Source: Firmicutes bacterium UBA5774
GTDB lineage: Bacteria > Bacillota > Clostridia > Peptostreptococcales > Anaerovoracaceae
Assembly: GCA_002418625.1 (NCBI GenBank)
Contig: DIEM01000008.1
Location: forward strand, 1-45,355
Direction of reading: 5' to 3'
DNA: 45,355 nucleotides
Part shown: positions 1 through 9,304 of the stretch, piece by piece
Layout: each line of letters starts with the position of its first letter
Position numbering within the stretch: position 1 is the first letter of the stretch
Notes under the pieces: model-generated
The model's input: only the letters and a program-made list of their open reading frames with translations
What the model was told of the DNA's origin: nothing
Database searches by the model: none
Translations under genes and position numbers: made by a program

Positions 1-825
1 GGCTAAGGCATTATCGATGACCTTGCTCGAAATATACCTGCCATTGACAAAGTAAATTTGAAACCTCCTGTTTGATTTTGTTGTTCCGATCGGTGAAATG
101 AAAGCTTTGACTGCGAATAAATCATTCTGTTCCTTTATGGGAATAAGGCCTTCTCCGAATTCGCGGCTATAAATCGTCAATATATTCGAATAAATATCGC
201 CCTTCCCGGTGGTAGAAAATAAAACTGTTCCGTTGTTCACCAACCGAACTTTTATGCTCGGATATGCAAGCGCCAATTTTGAAACAAGGTCTATGATCAA
301 TCCGCTTTCAGAAGCATCTGTTTTTAGGAATTTATAGCGTGCGGGAACATTGTAGAACAGATCGGTAATAATTATTGTTGTACCATCGGGACAGCCGGTC
401 CAGTTCTTTTCTTCGACTTTGCCGCCCGCGATCCGCAGTTTGACACCTGCCCTCTCGTCTCTAGTTTTTGTGATCAGCTCGACCTTCGATACGGCAGCCA
501 TGCTCGCAAGGGCCTCTCCTCTGAAGCCTAGCGTCATGATGCTGTCAAGATCCTCCACTGACGCAATTTTGCTTGTTGCATGGCGCCTGAATGCTGTTTC
601 CGCATCATCCCTGTCGATTCCGCAGCCGTTGTCGGTAACGCGAATATATGTTTTGCCGCCATTTCTGATTTCCGCAACTATTTGATCGGCGCCCGAATCG
701 ATGGCGTTTTCGATCAGCTCCTTCATAACGGATACCGGTCTGTCAACGATCTCACCGGCCGCTATTTTTTCAGCGACATGACGCGGAAGTTCCAGTATTT
801 TTTTTGGTGTTGAAATGATCATCAT
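1..825 (-). CDS. mutL: DNA mismatch repair protein MutL, N-terminal part (runs off the left edge)
   Basis: MutL is the ATP-dependent matchmaker that couples mismatch-bound MutS to downstream excision. Only the first 275 residues are in the window; the reading frame is still open at base 1. The GHKL ATPase motifs are clear: ELIENAIDSGAD at about residues 36-47, DNGCGI at 65-70 and GFRGEAL at 100-106, followed by the start of the transducer domain. I chose the ATG at 825 because GGAG at 836-833 precedes it by 7 nt; the ATG at 830 meets a stop at once. It starts 23 bp after the mutS stop, so the two repair genes are co-transcribed. The C-terminal dimerisation domain, where many non-E. coli MutL carry an endonuclease site, lies outside the window and cannot be judged. 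Confidence 0.96.
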   Translation of the reverse strand, partial: MMIISTPKKILELPRHVAEKIAAGEIVDRPVSVMKELIENAIDSGADQIVAEIRNGGKTYIRVTDNGCGIDRDDAETAFRRHATSKIASVEDLDSIMTLGFRGEALASMAAVSKVELITKTRDERAGVKLRIAGGKVEEKNWTGCPDGTTIIITDLFYNVPARYKFLKTDASESGLIIDLVSKLALAYPSIKVRLVNNGTVLFSTTGKGDIYSNILTIYSREFGEGLIPIKEQNDLFAVKAFISPIGTTKSNRRFQIYFVNGRYISSKVIDNALA

Positions 826-848
826 ATCATAACTCCATAAATCTCGTA

Positions 849-3452
849 TTATTGCAATGCGTTCTTAAGTTCTTCAAGTATGCCGATCGCTTGAGAAGGC
901 GTTATGTTCATGAGATCCAGCGATCGAAGCTTCTGAATGACCGGATCGGGCGGAGCTGGCTCGAAAAACGAGATCTGTCGAATGCTCTTTTCTTCTTTTT
1001 CAATGTCTGCCTTGATCGTAAGTGTGACGGATTTTCTTTCAAGCTCGGCTAATTTTTTCTCGGCCATATCCAGAATTTCCGAAGGCACGCCGGCAAGCTG
1101 CGCGACATGGATCCCGTAGCTTCTGCTTGCGCTTCCTTCAATGATTTTATGGAGAAATACAATATTTCCGCCGGAATCCTGAACATCCACATTGAGATTC
1201 CGCATGCCTTTTAAGTGGCCCTCCAATTGCGTCAGTTCATGATAATGCGTCGCAAAAAGTGTCTTGGCGCGTTTGCTATTGTTGCAAAGGAATTCGACGA
1301 CTGCCCAGGCAATGCTCAGGCCGTCATAGGTGCTTGTTCCACGGCCGATCTCGTCGAGGATTATAAGGCTTTTTCCCGTCGCAGTATTTAAAATGAATGC
1401 CAGCTCGCTCATTTCAATGAAAAATGTACTCTGTCCCTGAGATAGATTGTCCGAAGCACCGATCCTGGTGAACACTTTGTCCACAATGCCGATTTTTGCT
1501 GATTCTGCGGGCACAAAGCACCCTGCCTGGGCCATGAGCACAATCAGCGCATTCTGTCGCATATAGGTCGATTTGCCGGCCATATTGGGTCCCGTGATCA
1601 GAAGCATGCTTCTGTCTCCTCCATCAGCATAAGTATCATTTGGGACGAATATGCCGTTTTTAATACTTTGCTCAATGACAGGATGCCGTCCTTTACGGAT
1701 GTCGATGACATCTGAATTGTCAATTTCCGGTTTGGTGTAGCCATATCGGGTGCCGGCTTCAGCGAAAGACACCAGGACATCCAGACTCGAAATTGCTTCA
1801 GAGGTTCGCTGGATCGTGCCAATATGCGATTGCACCATACTGCGTATCTCAAGGAAAAGCTCATGCTCGAGCTGGTTGATCTTCATTTCGGCATTGAGCA
1901 CCAGCGTTTCGGCCTCTTTAAGTTCCGGCGTGATGAATCTTTCGCAATTTGCAAGCGTCTGCTTCCTGATATATTGCTCTGGAACCATTGCATAATAAGA
2001 TTTCGTAACTTCGATATAATAGCCGAACACTTTATTGAAGCCAACCTTCAAGGATTTTATTCCGGTTTTTTCTTTTTCGGAAGCTTCCAGCCCAGCAATC
2101 CAATTCTGCCTGTCGATGATCGAAAATTTAATATCGTCAAGTGCCTGCGAGTATCCGGGCTTTATCAGCCCGCCTTCCTTGATAGCGAAAGGCGGATCTT
2201 CGACGATTCCTTTGTCGATAATATCGAACAAGTCCTGTAACGGATCTATCTGCGCATTGAGATCATTCAGAAGCAAAGCATCGCTGCGGCTGATGTCGGA
2301 CTTTATTTCAGGCAGCATGAAAACAGATTGCTTCAGCGCAGCAAGGTCCCGGCCGTTGGCGGTTCCACAGGCGATCCTACCGGCAAGCCTCTCGAGATCA
2401 TATATTTTCTTCATATTTTCCTTCAGATTGTTGCGCATCAGGATGTCGCCGGACAGTACTTCAACGGCATCAAGGCGCATTTTGATAGATTCCGCATCTA
2501 TCAGCGGCTCGCGAAGCCACTGCTTGATTTTGCGTCCGCCCATCGCCGTTTTTGTATGATCGAGCACGCCAAGCAAGGATCCCTGCGTCTTTTTTTCAAA
2601 TAAGGTCTCTGTTATCTCAAGATTCTTCAAGGCAGCCTTGTCCAGCGCCATATGGCCGGAAAGGTCGTAAACGCGCAGATACGTAAGGTGCGCCAATATA
2701 TTTTTCTGTGTTTCGTAAAGATATTTCAGCAAAGCACCCAGTGCTCTCACTCCGCAGGACGAGTCTTCGATCCCTAATCCCTTCAGCGCCTTGACATGAA
2801 ACTGCGTCAGAATCATTTCTTCAGCTTCCGGATATTTGAAATAGGCTTCATTTTTTGCGCTGCGGCACGCCTCCGTTACGACTCCGAGCTCCTCGGAAAC
2901 TTCCAGCGAGTCGATGCTGTCATTTCCTATGATTTCACGCGGATTGATCCTGGCGATCTCGTTCATGGCTTTCTGAAGGCACCCCGATCCTTTTACGGAT
3001 GTCATCCGAATCTCGCCAGTGGAAATGTCCGCATAGGCGATCCCTGCCCCTTCATCATCCAAATAAACAGAAGCCAGGTAATTGTTTTCCTTTTCGCTGA
3101 GCATTGCCTGATTCAGAACAGTACCGGGCGTTATGATCCTGATGACCTCGCGGCGGACTATTCCTTTTGCAAGACTCGGGTCTTCGATCTGCTCGCATAT
3201 CGCGACCTTGTAGCCGGCGGCGATCAATTTGGCGATATAATTATCGGCGGCATGATACGGAACGCCGCACATCGGAGCGCGCTGCTCCTGTCCGCAATCA
3301 CGTCCTGTCAGGGTGATCTCCATTTCCCTCGAAGCGGTTAATGCGTCATCGAAAAACATCTCATAAAAATCACCAAGACGAAAAAAAAGAATGCAGTCCT
3401 GGTGCTCCTGTTTGATTTCCATATATTGCTTCATCATTGGCGTCAATTCCAT
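849..3452 (-). CDS. mutS: DNA mismatch repair protein MutS
   Basis: MutS recognises base mismatches and small loops and starts methyl-independent mismatch repair with MutL. The protein has 867 residues, normal for bacterial MutS1. It shows the mismatch-reading F-x-E motif near the N-terminus (GDFYEMF, F29 and E31), the connector, lever and clamp regions, a Walker A GPNMAGKST near residue 620, the Walker B region LIILDEIGRGTSTYDG near 695, and the helix-turn-helix dimer region at the C-terminus. An upstream extension to 3479 is open, but the ATG at 3452 is preceded by GGAGGA with ideal spacing and gives the standard MELTPMMKQY start. It lies between miaB and mutL in one run of genes. Confidence 0.97.
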   Translation of the reverse strand: MELTPMMKQYMEIKQEHQDCILFFRLGDFYEMFFDDALTASREMEITLTGRDCGQEQRAPMCGVPYHAADNYIAKLIAAGYKVAICEQIEDPSLAKGIVRREVIRIITPGTVLNQAMLSEKENNYLASVYLDDEGAGIAYADISTGEIRMTSVKGSGCLQKAMNEIARINPREIIGNDSIDSLEVSEELGVVTEACRSAKNEAYFKYPEAEEMILTQFHVKALKGLGIEDSSCGVRALGALLKYLYETQKNILAHLTYLRVYDLSGHMALDKAALKNLEITETLFEKKTQGSLLGVLDHTKTAMGGRKIKQWLREPLIDAESIKMRLDAVEVLSGDILMRNNLKENMKKIYDLERLAGRIACGTANGRDLAALKQSVFMLPEIKSDISRSDALLLNDLNAQIDPLQDLFDIIDKGIVEDPPFAIKEGGLIKPGYSQALDDIKFSIIDRQNWIAGLEASEKEKTGIKSLKVGFNKVFGYYIEVTKSYYAMVPEQYIRKQTLANCERFITPELKEAETLVLNAEMKINQLEHELFLEIRSMVQSHIGTIQRTSEAISSLDVLVSFAEAGTRYGYTKPEIDNSDVIDIRKGRHPVIEQSIKNGIFVPNDTYADGGDRSMLLITGPNMAGKSTYMRQNALIVLMAQAGCFVPAESAKIGIVDKVFTRIGASDNLSQGQSTFFIEMSELAFILNTATGKSLIILDEIGRGTSTYDGLSIAWAVVEFLCNNSKRAKTLFATHYHELTQLEGHLKGMRNLNVDVQDSGGNIVFLHKIIEGSASRSYGIHVAQLAGVPSEILDMAEKKLAELERKSVTLTIKADIEKEEKSIRQISFFEPAPPDPVIQKLRSLDLMNITPSQAIGILEELKNALQ

Positions 3453-3482
3453 ATGGTTCCTCCATTCGGGCGCTGCCAAAAT

Positions 3483-4826
3483 TCAGAGGCGGTGCTCTTC
3501 ATCCGGGATGCTTCTGCCCGTTAAGCTGAATGTCTTCGCGTCCGTGATCTCTACTCTTATTATCTTGCCGATCTGATCCTTTGAAGCGGAAAAATTAACG
3601 AGCTTATTCGTATCGGTTCTTCCGGTCAACATGCTTTGATTGCTTTTACTTTCGCCTTCAACAAGCACATTCATCACTTTATGAAAACAAAGCCTGTTTT
3701 TTTCAAGGGAGATTTCATTCAGCAAGTCCACGAGGCGGTTGAACCTGGCGTGCTTGACATCCTCAGGCACCTGATCCCGAAAGGATTCGGCAGGAGTCCC
3801 CTTTCTAACTGAATAGATGAAGGTAAAGGCGGAATCGAAACCAACGGTTCTGACGAGGTCCAGCGTTTCTTCAAAATCCTGATCATCTTCGCCGGGAAAT
3901 CCGACGATGATGTCTGTCGTAATAGCGATATCCGGACTGGCTTCCTTGAGTTTTCTGATCAGAAGAAGATAATCCTCTCTTGAATACTTTCTGTTCATGC
4001 GTTTCAGGATCCGTGTGCTTCCCGATTGAACGGGAAGATGGATATGATTTGAAAGGTTTTTGCATTCCGCATATGCATGTATGAGTTTATCGGACAAATC
4101 TTTAGGATGGGAGGTCATGAATCTGATTCGCTCGATACCGTTTATTTGATCGATTTGATAAAGCAAATCTGCAAAATCCATGTTATCGCTGCTTTCTGAG
4201 CCGAACGAATTGACGTTCTGCCCAAGCAGGATTATTTCCTTGACGCCACCCTTCGCCAGGGTTTTTATTTCATTGATGATTTCAATGGGATCCCTGCTTC
4301 GCTCGCGACCTCTGGTGAAAGGAACGATGCAATAGGTGCAGTAATTATTGCAGCCGTATATGATGTTGACGAAAGCCTTGAAATCATATTTTCTTTTTGC
4401 AGGAAGTCCTTCGACGATTTCTCCGTTTTCTGACCAGACATTGATCAGCTTCAACCGCTCGTTGTTCAGATTTTCGATGAGCGCTGGAAATTCGTGGATG
4501 TTATGGGTACCGAAAATAAGATCGACCCATGGGAATTTGCTTTTGATCCTGTCGACGACATGCTGCTGCTGCATCATGCAGCCGCAAACGGCAATGATTT
4601 TATCGGGATTCTCAAGCTTTATCTTTTTTAATTGTCCGAGCGTGCCGAAAAAACGTTCGTCGGCATGTTCACGGACGCTGCAGGTATTGATTATGATCAC
4701 ATTCGCATTCGGCCTGTCCGGGCTTTCAATGTAATCCATCGCTTCAAGCATTCCTGCCAGCTTCTCTGAATCATGCTCGTTCATTTGGCAGCCGAATGTC
4801 GTTATATGATACGTTTTTTTGTCCAA
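3483..4826 (-). CDS. miaB: tRNA-2-methylthio-N6-dimethylallyladenosine synthase MiaB
   Basis: MiaB is a radical SAM methylthiotransferase that converts i6A37 to ms2i6A37 in tRNAs reading UNN codons. The 447 residues show the N-terminal UPF0004 domain with cysteines C13, C49 and C83 for the auxiliary 4Fe-4S cluster, then the radical SAM motif CNNYCTYC (C159, C163, C166) followed by FTRGRERSR, and a C-terminal TRAM domain. The CNNYCTYCIVP form separates it from RimO and MtaB. The start codon is TTG at 4826, supported by GGAGG 8 nt upstream; no better ATG is in frame. It is followed by mutS and mutL. The partner prenyltransferase miaA commonly follows mutL in this group and may lie outside the window. 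Confidence 0.95.
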   Translation of the reverse strand: MDKKTYHITTFGCQMNEHDSEKLAGMLEAMDYIESPDRPNANVIIINTCSVREHADERFFGTLGQLKKIKLENPDKIIAVCGCMMQQQHVVDRIKSKFPWVDLIFGTHNIHEFPALIENLNNERLKLINVWSENGEIVEGLPAKRKYDFKAFVNIIYGCNNYCTYCIVPFTRGRERSRDPIEIINEIKTLAKGGVKEIILLGQNVNSFGSESSDNMDFADLLYQIDQINGIERIRFMTSHPKDLSDKLIHAYAECKNLSNHIHLPVQSGSTRILKRMNRKYSREDYLLLIRKLKEASPDIAITTDIIVGFPGEDDQDFEETLDLVRTVGFDSAFTFIYSVRKGTPAESFRDQVPEDVKHARFNRLVDLLNEISLEKNRLCFHKVMNVLVEGESKSNQSMLTGRTDTNKLVNFSASKDQIGKIIRVEITDAKTFSLTGRSIPDEEHRL

Positions 4827-4842
4827 ATCAAATTCCTCCGGA

Positions 4843-6042
4843 TCAGGCAGTCGTCAATGCCAGATATTTTTCAAGGCCAAGTTTCAGAAGCTCCATCGCC
4901 CTTGTCAGATCTTTGACATTCAGGACATATGCGATCCTTATTTCATCTCTTCCAAGACCGGACGTTTCATAAAATCCTTCGACCGGCGCGAACATCATCG
5001 TTTCTCCAATGTCGTCAAATGATGTCAGCATGAAAATCAGGAATTTCTCGGCGTCCTCCACGGGAAGCTTCGCTGTCAGGTAAAATGCTCCCGAAGGTTT
5101 TCTGCACACGACACCTTCTATTTGCGAGAGATAATCATATACAACATCTCTTCTTTGCTGGTATTCGATTTTGACCTCGTCAAAATAATTATCCGGAAGC
5201 GTATAAAGGGCAGCTGCGCCTGCCTGTTCTATCGTCGGACAAGAAAGACGGCCCTGGCAAAGCTTCAGGATATGATCCTGCAGCTCCTTGTTTTTAGTTA
5301 CGACGGCGCCGATCCTTGCTCCGCAGGCGCTAAAACGCTTCGACACGCTGTCGATCAGGATCACCCGGTCTGTAACGTCCGGCAATTCTCCAAAACTGGT
5401 CATCGGGCTGTCATCATAGACGAATTCGCGATACACTTCATCCGATATGATGAAGAGATCGTGTTTTTTGGCAATATCGGCAATCATGCGCATTTCAGCT
5501 CTCGTGAGGACAGTTCCGGTCGGATTTCCGGGATTTGTGAGCAGTATCGCCCGTGTTTTTCGTGTTATTTTTCTTTCGATATCCTCTTTTTTTGCAAAGT
5601 GGAACCCATCTTCCGCTTTGGTCGTCAAAGGAACGATCTTTCCTCCGGTGCTCTTGATGAAAATGCTGTAATTCGAATAAAATGGTTCCGGCACAATTAT
5701 TTCGTCACCATCGTTCGTAATGCACAGCATTGTAAATGTCAAGGCTTCGCTTCCGCCGTGCGTGATGATGATATCCTCTGAATCATAATAGATTTTGTGG
5801 CGTTCATAATATCTTCTCATTGCCTCGATCAATTCAGGGATCCCCTGGGATGGCATGTATTCTAGAACGTCATTGTTGAAATTTTTGATTGCGTCGAAAA
5901 AAATTCGCGGCGTTTTTATATCCGGCTGTCCAATATTGAGGTAATATATTTTTTTTCCTTTTTTTTCGGCGTCAGCCGCATATTTATAGAATTTTCTAAT
6001 TGGGGAATGATCCATCTGCTCTATTTTTTTAGAAAATTTCAT
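4843..6042 (-). CDS. Class I/II pyridoxal-phosphate aminotransferase
   Basis: This is a fold-type I PLP aminotransferase of 399 residues in the aspartate/aromatic group. Visible features are the NIGQPD substrate-loop region near residue 36, NPGNPTG, SDEVYREFVYD and the cofactor lysine K235 in SVSKRFSACGAR; the arginine of the RIAYVL segment near the C-terminus would bind the substrate carboxylate. The start ATG overlaps the stop of tlyA by 4 bp (ATGA), so translation is probably coupled. The substrate cannot be read from sequence: AspC-like and aromatic transaminases share these motifs. Being in the tlyA–miaB run gives no clear hint of pathway. Confidence 0.9.
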   Translation of the reverse strand: MKFSKKIEQMDHSPIRKFYKYAADAEKKGKKIYYLNIGQPDIKTPRIFFDAIKNFNNDVLEYMPSQGIPELIEAMRRYYERHKIYYDSEDIIITHGGSEALTFTMLCITNDGDEIIVPEPFYSNYSIFIKSTGGKIVPLTTKAEDGFHFAKKEDIERKITRKTRAILLTNPGNPTGTVLTRAEMRMIADIAKKHDLFIISDEVYREFVYDDSPMTSFGELPDVTDRVILIDSVSKRFSACGARIGAVVTKNKELQDHILKLCQGRLSCPTIEQAGAAALYTLPDNYFDEVKIEYQQRRDVVYDYLSQIEGVVCRKPSGAFYLTAKLPVEDAEKFLIFMLTSFDDIGETMMFAPVEGFYETSGLGRDEIRIAYVLNVKDLTRAMELLKLGLEKYLALTTA

Positions 6043-6857
6043 AATTGCCCTCCAATTCTTTCATGCGCCTCATCGACGACTTCCCTTATTTTATCTGTTT
6101 CGCAATCACGGCAGTTTGCCGATTTTTTAAGCGCCAGTAAATATTCGATATTTCCTTTCGCTCCCGTCATTGGAGAGTAGCTTATACCCGTTACTTCCAG
6201 TCCGTTCGCCGCAGCCGCCTTCAAAGTATTCTCCAAAACTGCGCAGTGCACTTCCTTGTCGCGGACGATGCCATTTTTGCCTACCTGGGCCCTGCCCGCC
6301 TCAAATTGAGGTTTCACAAGACACACCATTTCTCCTTCAGGTTTTAAAATCCCTGCCGCGACCGGAAATACGAGCTTTAAGGATATAAATGAAACATCAA
6401 TACTGATAAAATCTATTGTATCTGAAATTTTATCCTTTACAAGATATCTTATATTGACTTTTTCCATATTGACAATTCTGGGATCATTTCGAAGCTTCCA
6501 GTCAAGCTGTCCATAGCCTACATCAATGCAGTATACCTTCAACGCGCCGTTTCTAAGCATGCAATCCGTAAATCCGCCTGTAGACGCTCCGATATCCATG
6601 CAAATGGCGCCTTTAAGACTGATATTGAATACGGCGATGGCTTTCTCCAGTTTAAGTCCGCCTCTGCTGACGTAAGGGCACAGATCTTCTTTCACGATGA
6701 TTTCCGAATCCGGGTTGATGAGCGAGCCTGCTTTGTCATATCGCTGACCGTCGACAAAAATAATGCCCGCCATGATCGAAGCGCGCGCTTTCTCACGCGA
6801 CTGGAAAAGCCCTCTTTCCAGCAACGTCACATCAAGCCTTTGTTTCAATGGTCTCAC
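6039..6857 (-). CDS. tlyA: TlyA family rRNA 2'-O-methyltransferase (S4 domain plus FtsJ-like)
   Basis: TlyA proteins methylate ribose 2'-OH in 16S/23S rRNA; older annotations call them hemolysin A. An N-terminal S4 RNA-binding domain (LDVTLLERGLFQSREKAR onward) is followed by an FtsJ-like methyltransferase with the SAM motif MDIGASTGGFTDCML near residue 87 and the KPQFE segment. The start is uncertain. The open frame reaches 6887, but family members begin just before KQRLDV, so GTG at 6857 (used here, 272 residues) or TTG at 6848 (269 residues) are the candidates; AAAGG lies 3 and 12 nt upstream of them. The gene overlaps the end of dxs and, by ATGA, the start of the aminotransferase. The dxs–tlyA order is common in Firmicutes. 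Confidence 0.9.
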   Translation of the reverse strand: MRPLKQRLDVTLLERGLFQSREKARASIMAGIIFVDGQRYDKAGSLINPDSEIIVKEDLCPYVSRGGLKLEKAIAVFNISLKGAICMDIGASTGGFTDCMLRNGALKVYCIDVGYGQLDWKLRNDPRIVNMEKVNIRYLVKDKISDTIDFISIDVSFISLKLVFPVAAGILKPEGEMVCLVKPQFEAGRAQVGKNGIVRDKEVHCAVLENTLKAAAANGLEVTGISYSPMTGAKGNIEYLLALKKSANCRDCETDKIREVVDEAHERIGGQL

Positions 6858-8709
6858 GCACCTTTCGAGCAATACTGTCAGGATCAAGACCGTATATTGA
6901 TTCCAATTCGCTCATGCTTCCCTGCTGAATAAAACGATCGGGCCAGCTGATGCTGGCGAAGCGGATCCCTTGAAGCCCATGTTCGCTTATAAGCTGAAGC
7001 ACAGCGCTGCCAAAACCGCCGGATCTGATATTGTCTTCCACTGTAATGACAGTTTTAGTTTTTCGAATACTGTCTAATAATGTTTCGCTGTCGAGCGGTC
7101 TGACAGATCTTGCGTTAATGAGCTCGATACTTTTGTTTTCCAAATGCTCCGCAGACAAAGCCTTGAGCGCATTGGTCACCATTTTTCCAACGGCGATCAC
7201 CGTCGCATCCGTTCCTTCCCGCATGATTTCAGCTTTACCGTCCATCTTGTGATTTGAACAAATGCCGGCATGATCGGCGGCCTCGCCTCTGGGATAACGG
7301 ATCGCGCATGGGCCTTTAAGCTGATGGGCGTATTCCATCATTTCAGCAAGCTCCCTGCCATCCTTCGGAGCGAGTATTGTCAGATTGGGCATGGAAGACA
7401 GATATGTGAGATCGAAAATCCCATGATGCGTTTCTCCATCCGCCCCGACGACACCGGCCCTGTCAATGGCAAAAATGACAGGAAGCTTCTGCAGGCAGAT
7501 ATCCAGCATCACTTCGTCATAAGCGCGCTGGAGGAATGTGGAATATATAGCTACAACAGGCTTATATCCATTGATTGCAAGTCCCGCGGCAAAACTGACG
7601 GCATGCTGTTCGGCAATTCCAACATCAAAAATCCTGTCGGGGAATTTGTTGCCAAACCGTTCCAGACCCGTTCCTTCGGTCATTGCGGCACATATGGCCA
7701 CGATTTTGGGATCATCCATAGCCATCTGTATCAGTTTGTTGCCGAACACCTCGGAATAAGTGATCTTGCCTGTATCGCCACTCGTTTCTCCTGTTTCTGG
7801 ATCAAATGCCCCTATTCCATGGAATTTGCAGGGATTTCTCTCGGCTGTTATATAGCCCTTTCCTTTTTTCGTCACGACATGGATCAGCACCGGGCCTTCC
7901 ACAAGCTTCGCGATCGAGAATATTTCGATCAGGTCATGAATATTATGGCCGTCGACCGGCCCCAGATATCTGAAACCGAGCTCCTCAAAAATAGCTCCCG
8001 GTACAATGGCATATTTGACCGTGTCCTTGATGTGTTCCAGCCCGCTGAAAATGCCTTCACCAACCCTCGGTATGCCCGTGATCGTTTTTTTTAGCTGTTT
8101 TTTGAATTCATTATAGCCGGCGGATAATCGAAGTTTGCCAAGATGCTGGGACATGCCGCCGGTATTTTTAGATATGCTCATTTCATTATCGTTTAAAACA
8201 ACAGTGATCCGCTCTTTTATATGACCAGCATTATTCAATGCCTCAAAGGCGATTCCGCTTGCAAGCGCGCCATCGCCGATGACCGCAATCACGGATTCGC
8301 TGTTTCCGGAAAGGGTCCGGGCTGTTGCAATGCCCAGCGCGGCAGAAATGGAATTACTGCTGTGCCCTGAATCAAAAATATCATGCGGACTTTCACTCCT
8401 TTTTGGAAATCCACTCATCCCATTCAGCTTTCTCAAAGTTGGGAATTGAGCCGCCCGCCCTGTCAGGATCTTATGCGTATAGCATTGATGCCCGACATCC
8501 CAAATAATTTTGTCCTTCGGACTGTCATATACTTTATGAAGCGCGATGGAAAGTTCAACGACGCCAAGATTGGAGGCGATATGCCCGCCGGTCTTTGAAA
8601 CGTTCTCTATGAGAAAATCCCTGATTTCATATGTCAGAAGGCCCATCTCCTTCTCGCTCATTGTTTTCAGGTCTTCAGGGAAATTATAATCCAAAAGATT
8701 TTTTTTCAT
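6832..8709 (-). CDS. dxs: 1-deoxy-D-xylulose-5-phosphate synthase
   Basis: DXS condenses pyruvate and glyceraldehyde-3-phosphate to DXP with thiamine diphosphate, the first step of the MEP isoprenoid pathway and a source for thiamine and PLP. The 625-residue length is normal. Visible features include H43 and DVGHQ at 71-75, the thiamine-binding GDGALASGIAFEALNNAG from residue 145, the catalytic glutamate in VGIAEQHAVSFAAG near 370, and a C-terminal transketolase domain. It follows the small membrane protein at 8742-9293 and OLE RNA, and belongs to the same transcription unit as ispA, which uses its products downstream. No thiamine riboswitch is present in the 32-nt gap before it. Confidence 0.97.
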   Translation of the reverse strand: MKKNLLDYNFPEDLKTMSEKEMGLLTYEIRDFLIENVSKTGGHIASNLGVVELSIALHKVYDSPKDKIIWDVGHQCYTHKILTGRAAQFPTLRKLNGMSGFPKRSESPHDIFDSGHSSNSISAALGIATARTLSGNSESVIAVIGDGALASGIAFEALNNAGHIKERITVVLNDNEMSISKNTGGMSQHLGKLRLSAGYNEFKKQLKKTITGIPRVGEGIFSGLEHIKDTVKYAIVPGAIFEELGFRYLGPVDGHNIHDLIEIFSIAKLVEGPVLIHVVTKKGKGYITAERNPCKFHGIGAFDPETGETSGDTGKITYSEVFGNKLIQMAMDDPKIVAICAAMTEGTGLERFGNKFPDRIFDVGIAEQHAVSFAAGLAINGYKPVVAIYSTFLQRAYDEVMLDICLQKLPVIFAIDRAGVVGADGETHHGIFDLTYLSSMPNLTILAPKDGRELAEMMEYAHQLKGPCAIRYPRGEAADHAGICSNHKMDGKAEIMREGTDATVIAVGKMVTNALKALSAEHLENKSIELINARSVRPLDSETLLDSIRKTKTVITVEDNIRSGGFGSAVLQLISEHGLQGIRFASISWPDRFIQQGSMSELESIYGLDPDSIARKVRETIETKA

Positions 8710-8741
8710 TTTCAGCTATCCTTCTTCTTTTAATAATGCGG

Positions 8742-9293
8742 CTATTTTCTGTTGAATAATGACAGGAATTTGCCGACTACGGTCACAATCTCTTTTGCAT
8801 ATGATATCGCCAGTTCTTTGCCGACGGCTTTGCCTCCTATTGTGAGAGAGGCGATCAGCCCGCTGAGTATGACTGAAACGATGGCCATATCTATAAATGG
8901 ATAATAATGTTCCATTTTGATCACAATGAATGCGGCGGATGTGCCGCTGATAATGCCGCAAATGTCACCGATAACATCATTGCAGAAATTTGAAACCTTG
9001 CTTGCATTTCGGATCAGTAAAAGAGAACTTGCAGCGCTCTTGACTTTAGCGGAAGCCATGGAATGAAAAGGCCTCTCGTCAGCGACAGTAACGGCGACCC
9101 CGATTATATCAAAAAAGATGCCAAGAAGAATGATGCTGATTAGTATCACAAACGAAACAAACCTTCCGGCATTGTCCAGAAGGATCTCTGAAAAAAAACT
9201 CATAAATACCGACAGCAGAAATGCGGCTATCGTTATGGCAACGACCCATCGGGTGTGCCTGATCGCGAATGCTTTATTCTTCTTAAACTTCAT
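8742..9293 (-). CDS. oapA: Putative OLE-associated membrane protein OapA
   Basis: This 183-residue protein is predicted to span the membrane four times (about residues 16-38, 45-66, 105-125 and 133-152), with a basic N-terminus (KFKKNK) and a conserved-looking loop containing VTVADERPFHSMAS and RNASKVSNFCNDVIGDICG. The loop recalls the DUF21 transmembrane domain of CorB/CNNM magnesium proteins, though in a shortened form without CBS or CorC domains. Length, four helices and position directly after the non-coding RNA and before dxs are as known for OapA, the protein that binds OLE RNA and brings it to the membrane. The start ATG has AAGG 7 nt upstream. The OapA call rests on topology and context, not on an alignment. 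Confidence 0.78.
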   Translation of the reverse strand: MKFKKNKAFAIRHTRWVVAITIAAFLLSVFMSFFSEILLDNAGRFVSFVILISIILLGIFFDIIGVAVTVADERPFHSMASAKVKSAASSLLLIRNASKVSNFCNDVIGDICGIISGTSAAFIVIKMEHYYPFIDMAIVSVILSGLIASLTIGGKAVGKELAISYAKEIVTVVGKFLSLFNRK

Positions 9294-9304
9294 ACCGTTT
9301 CCTT

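Noticed and set aside
6857..6887. Longer tlyA start at 6887
   Set aside because: It would add residues not seen in the TlyA family and lies deeper inside dxs without a ribosome-binding site.
8716..8961. 81-residue frame overlapping the oapA 3' end
   Set aside because: Shadow frame with an Arg/His-rich composition and no ribosome-binding site.
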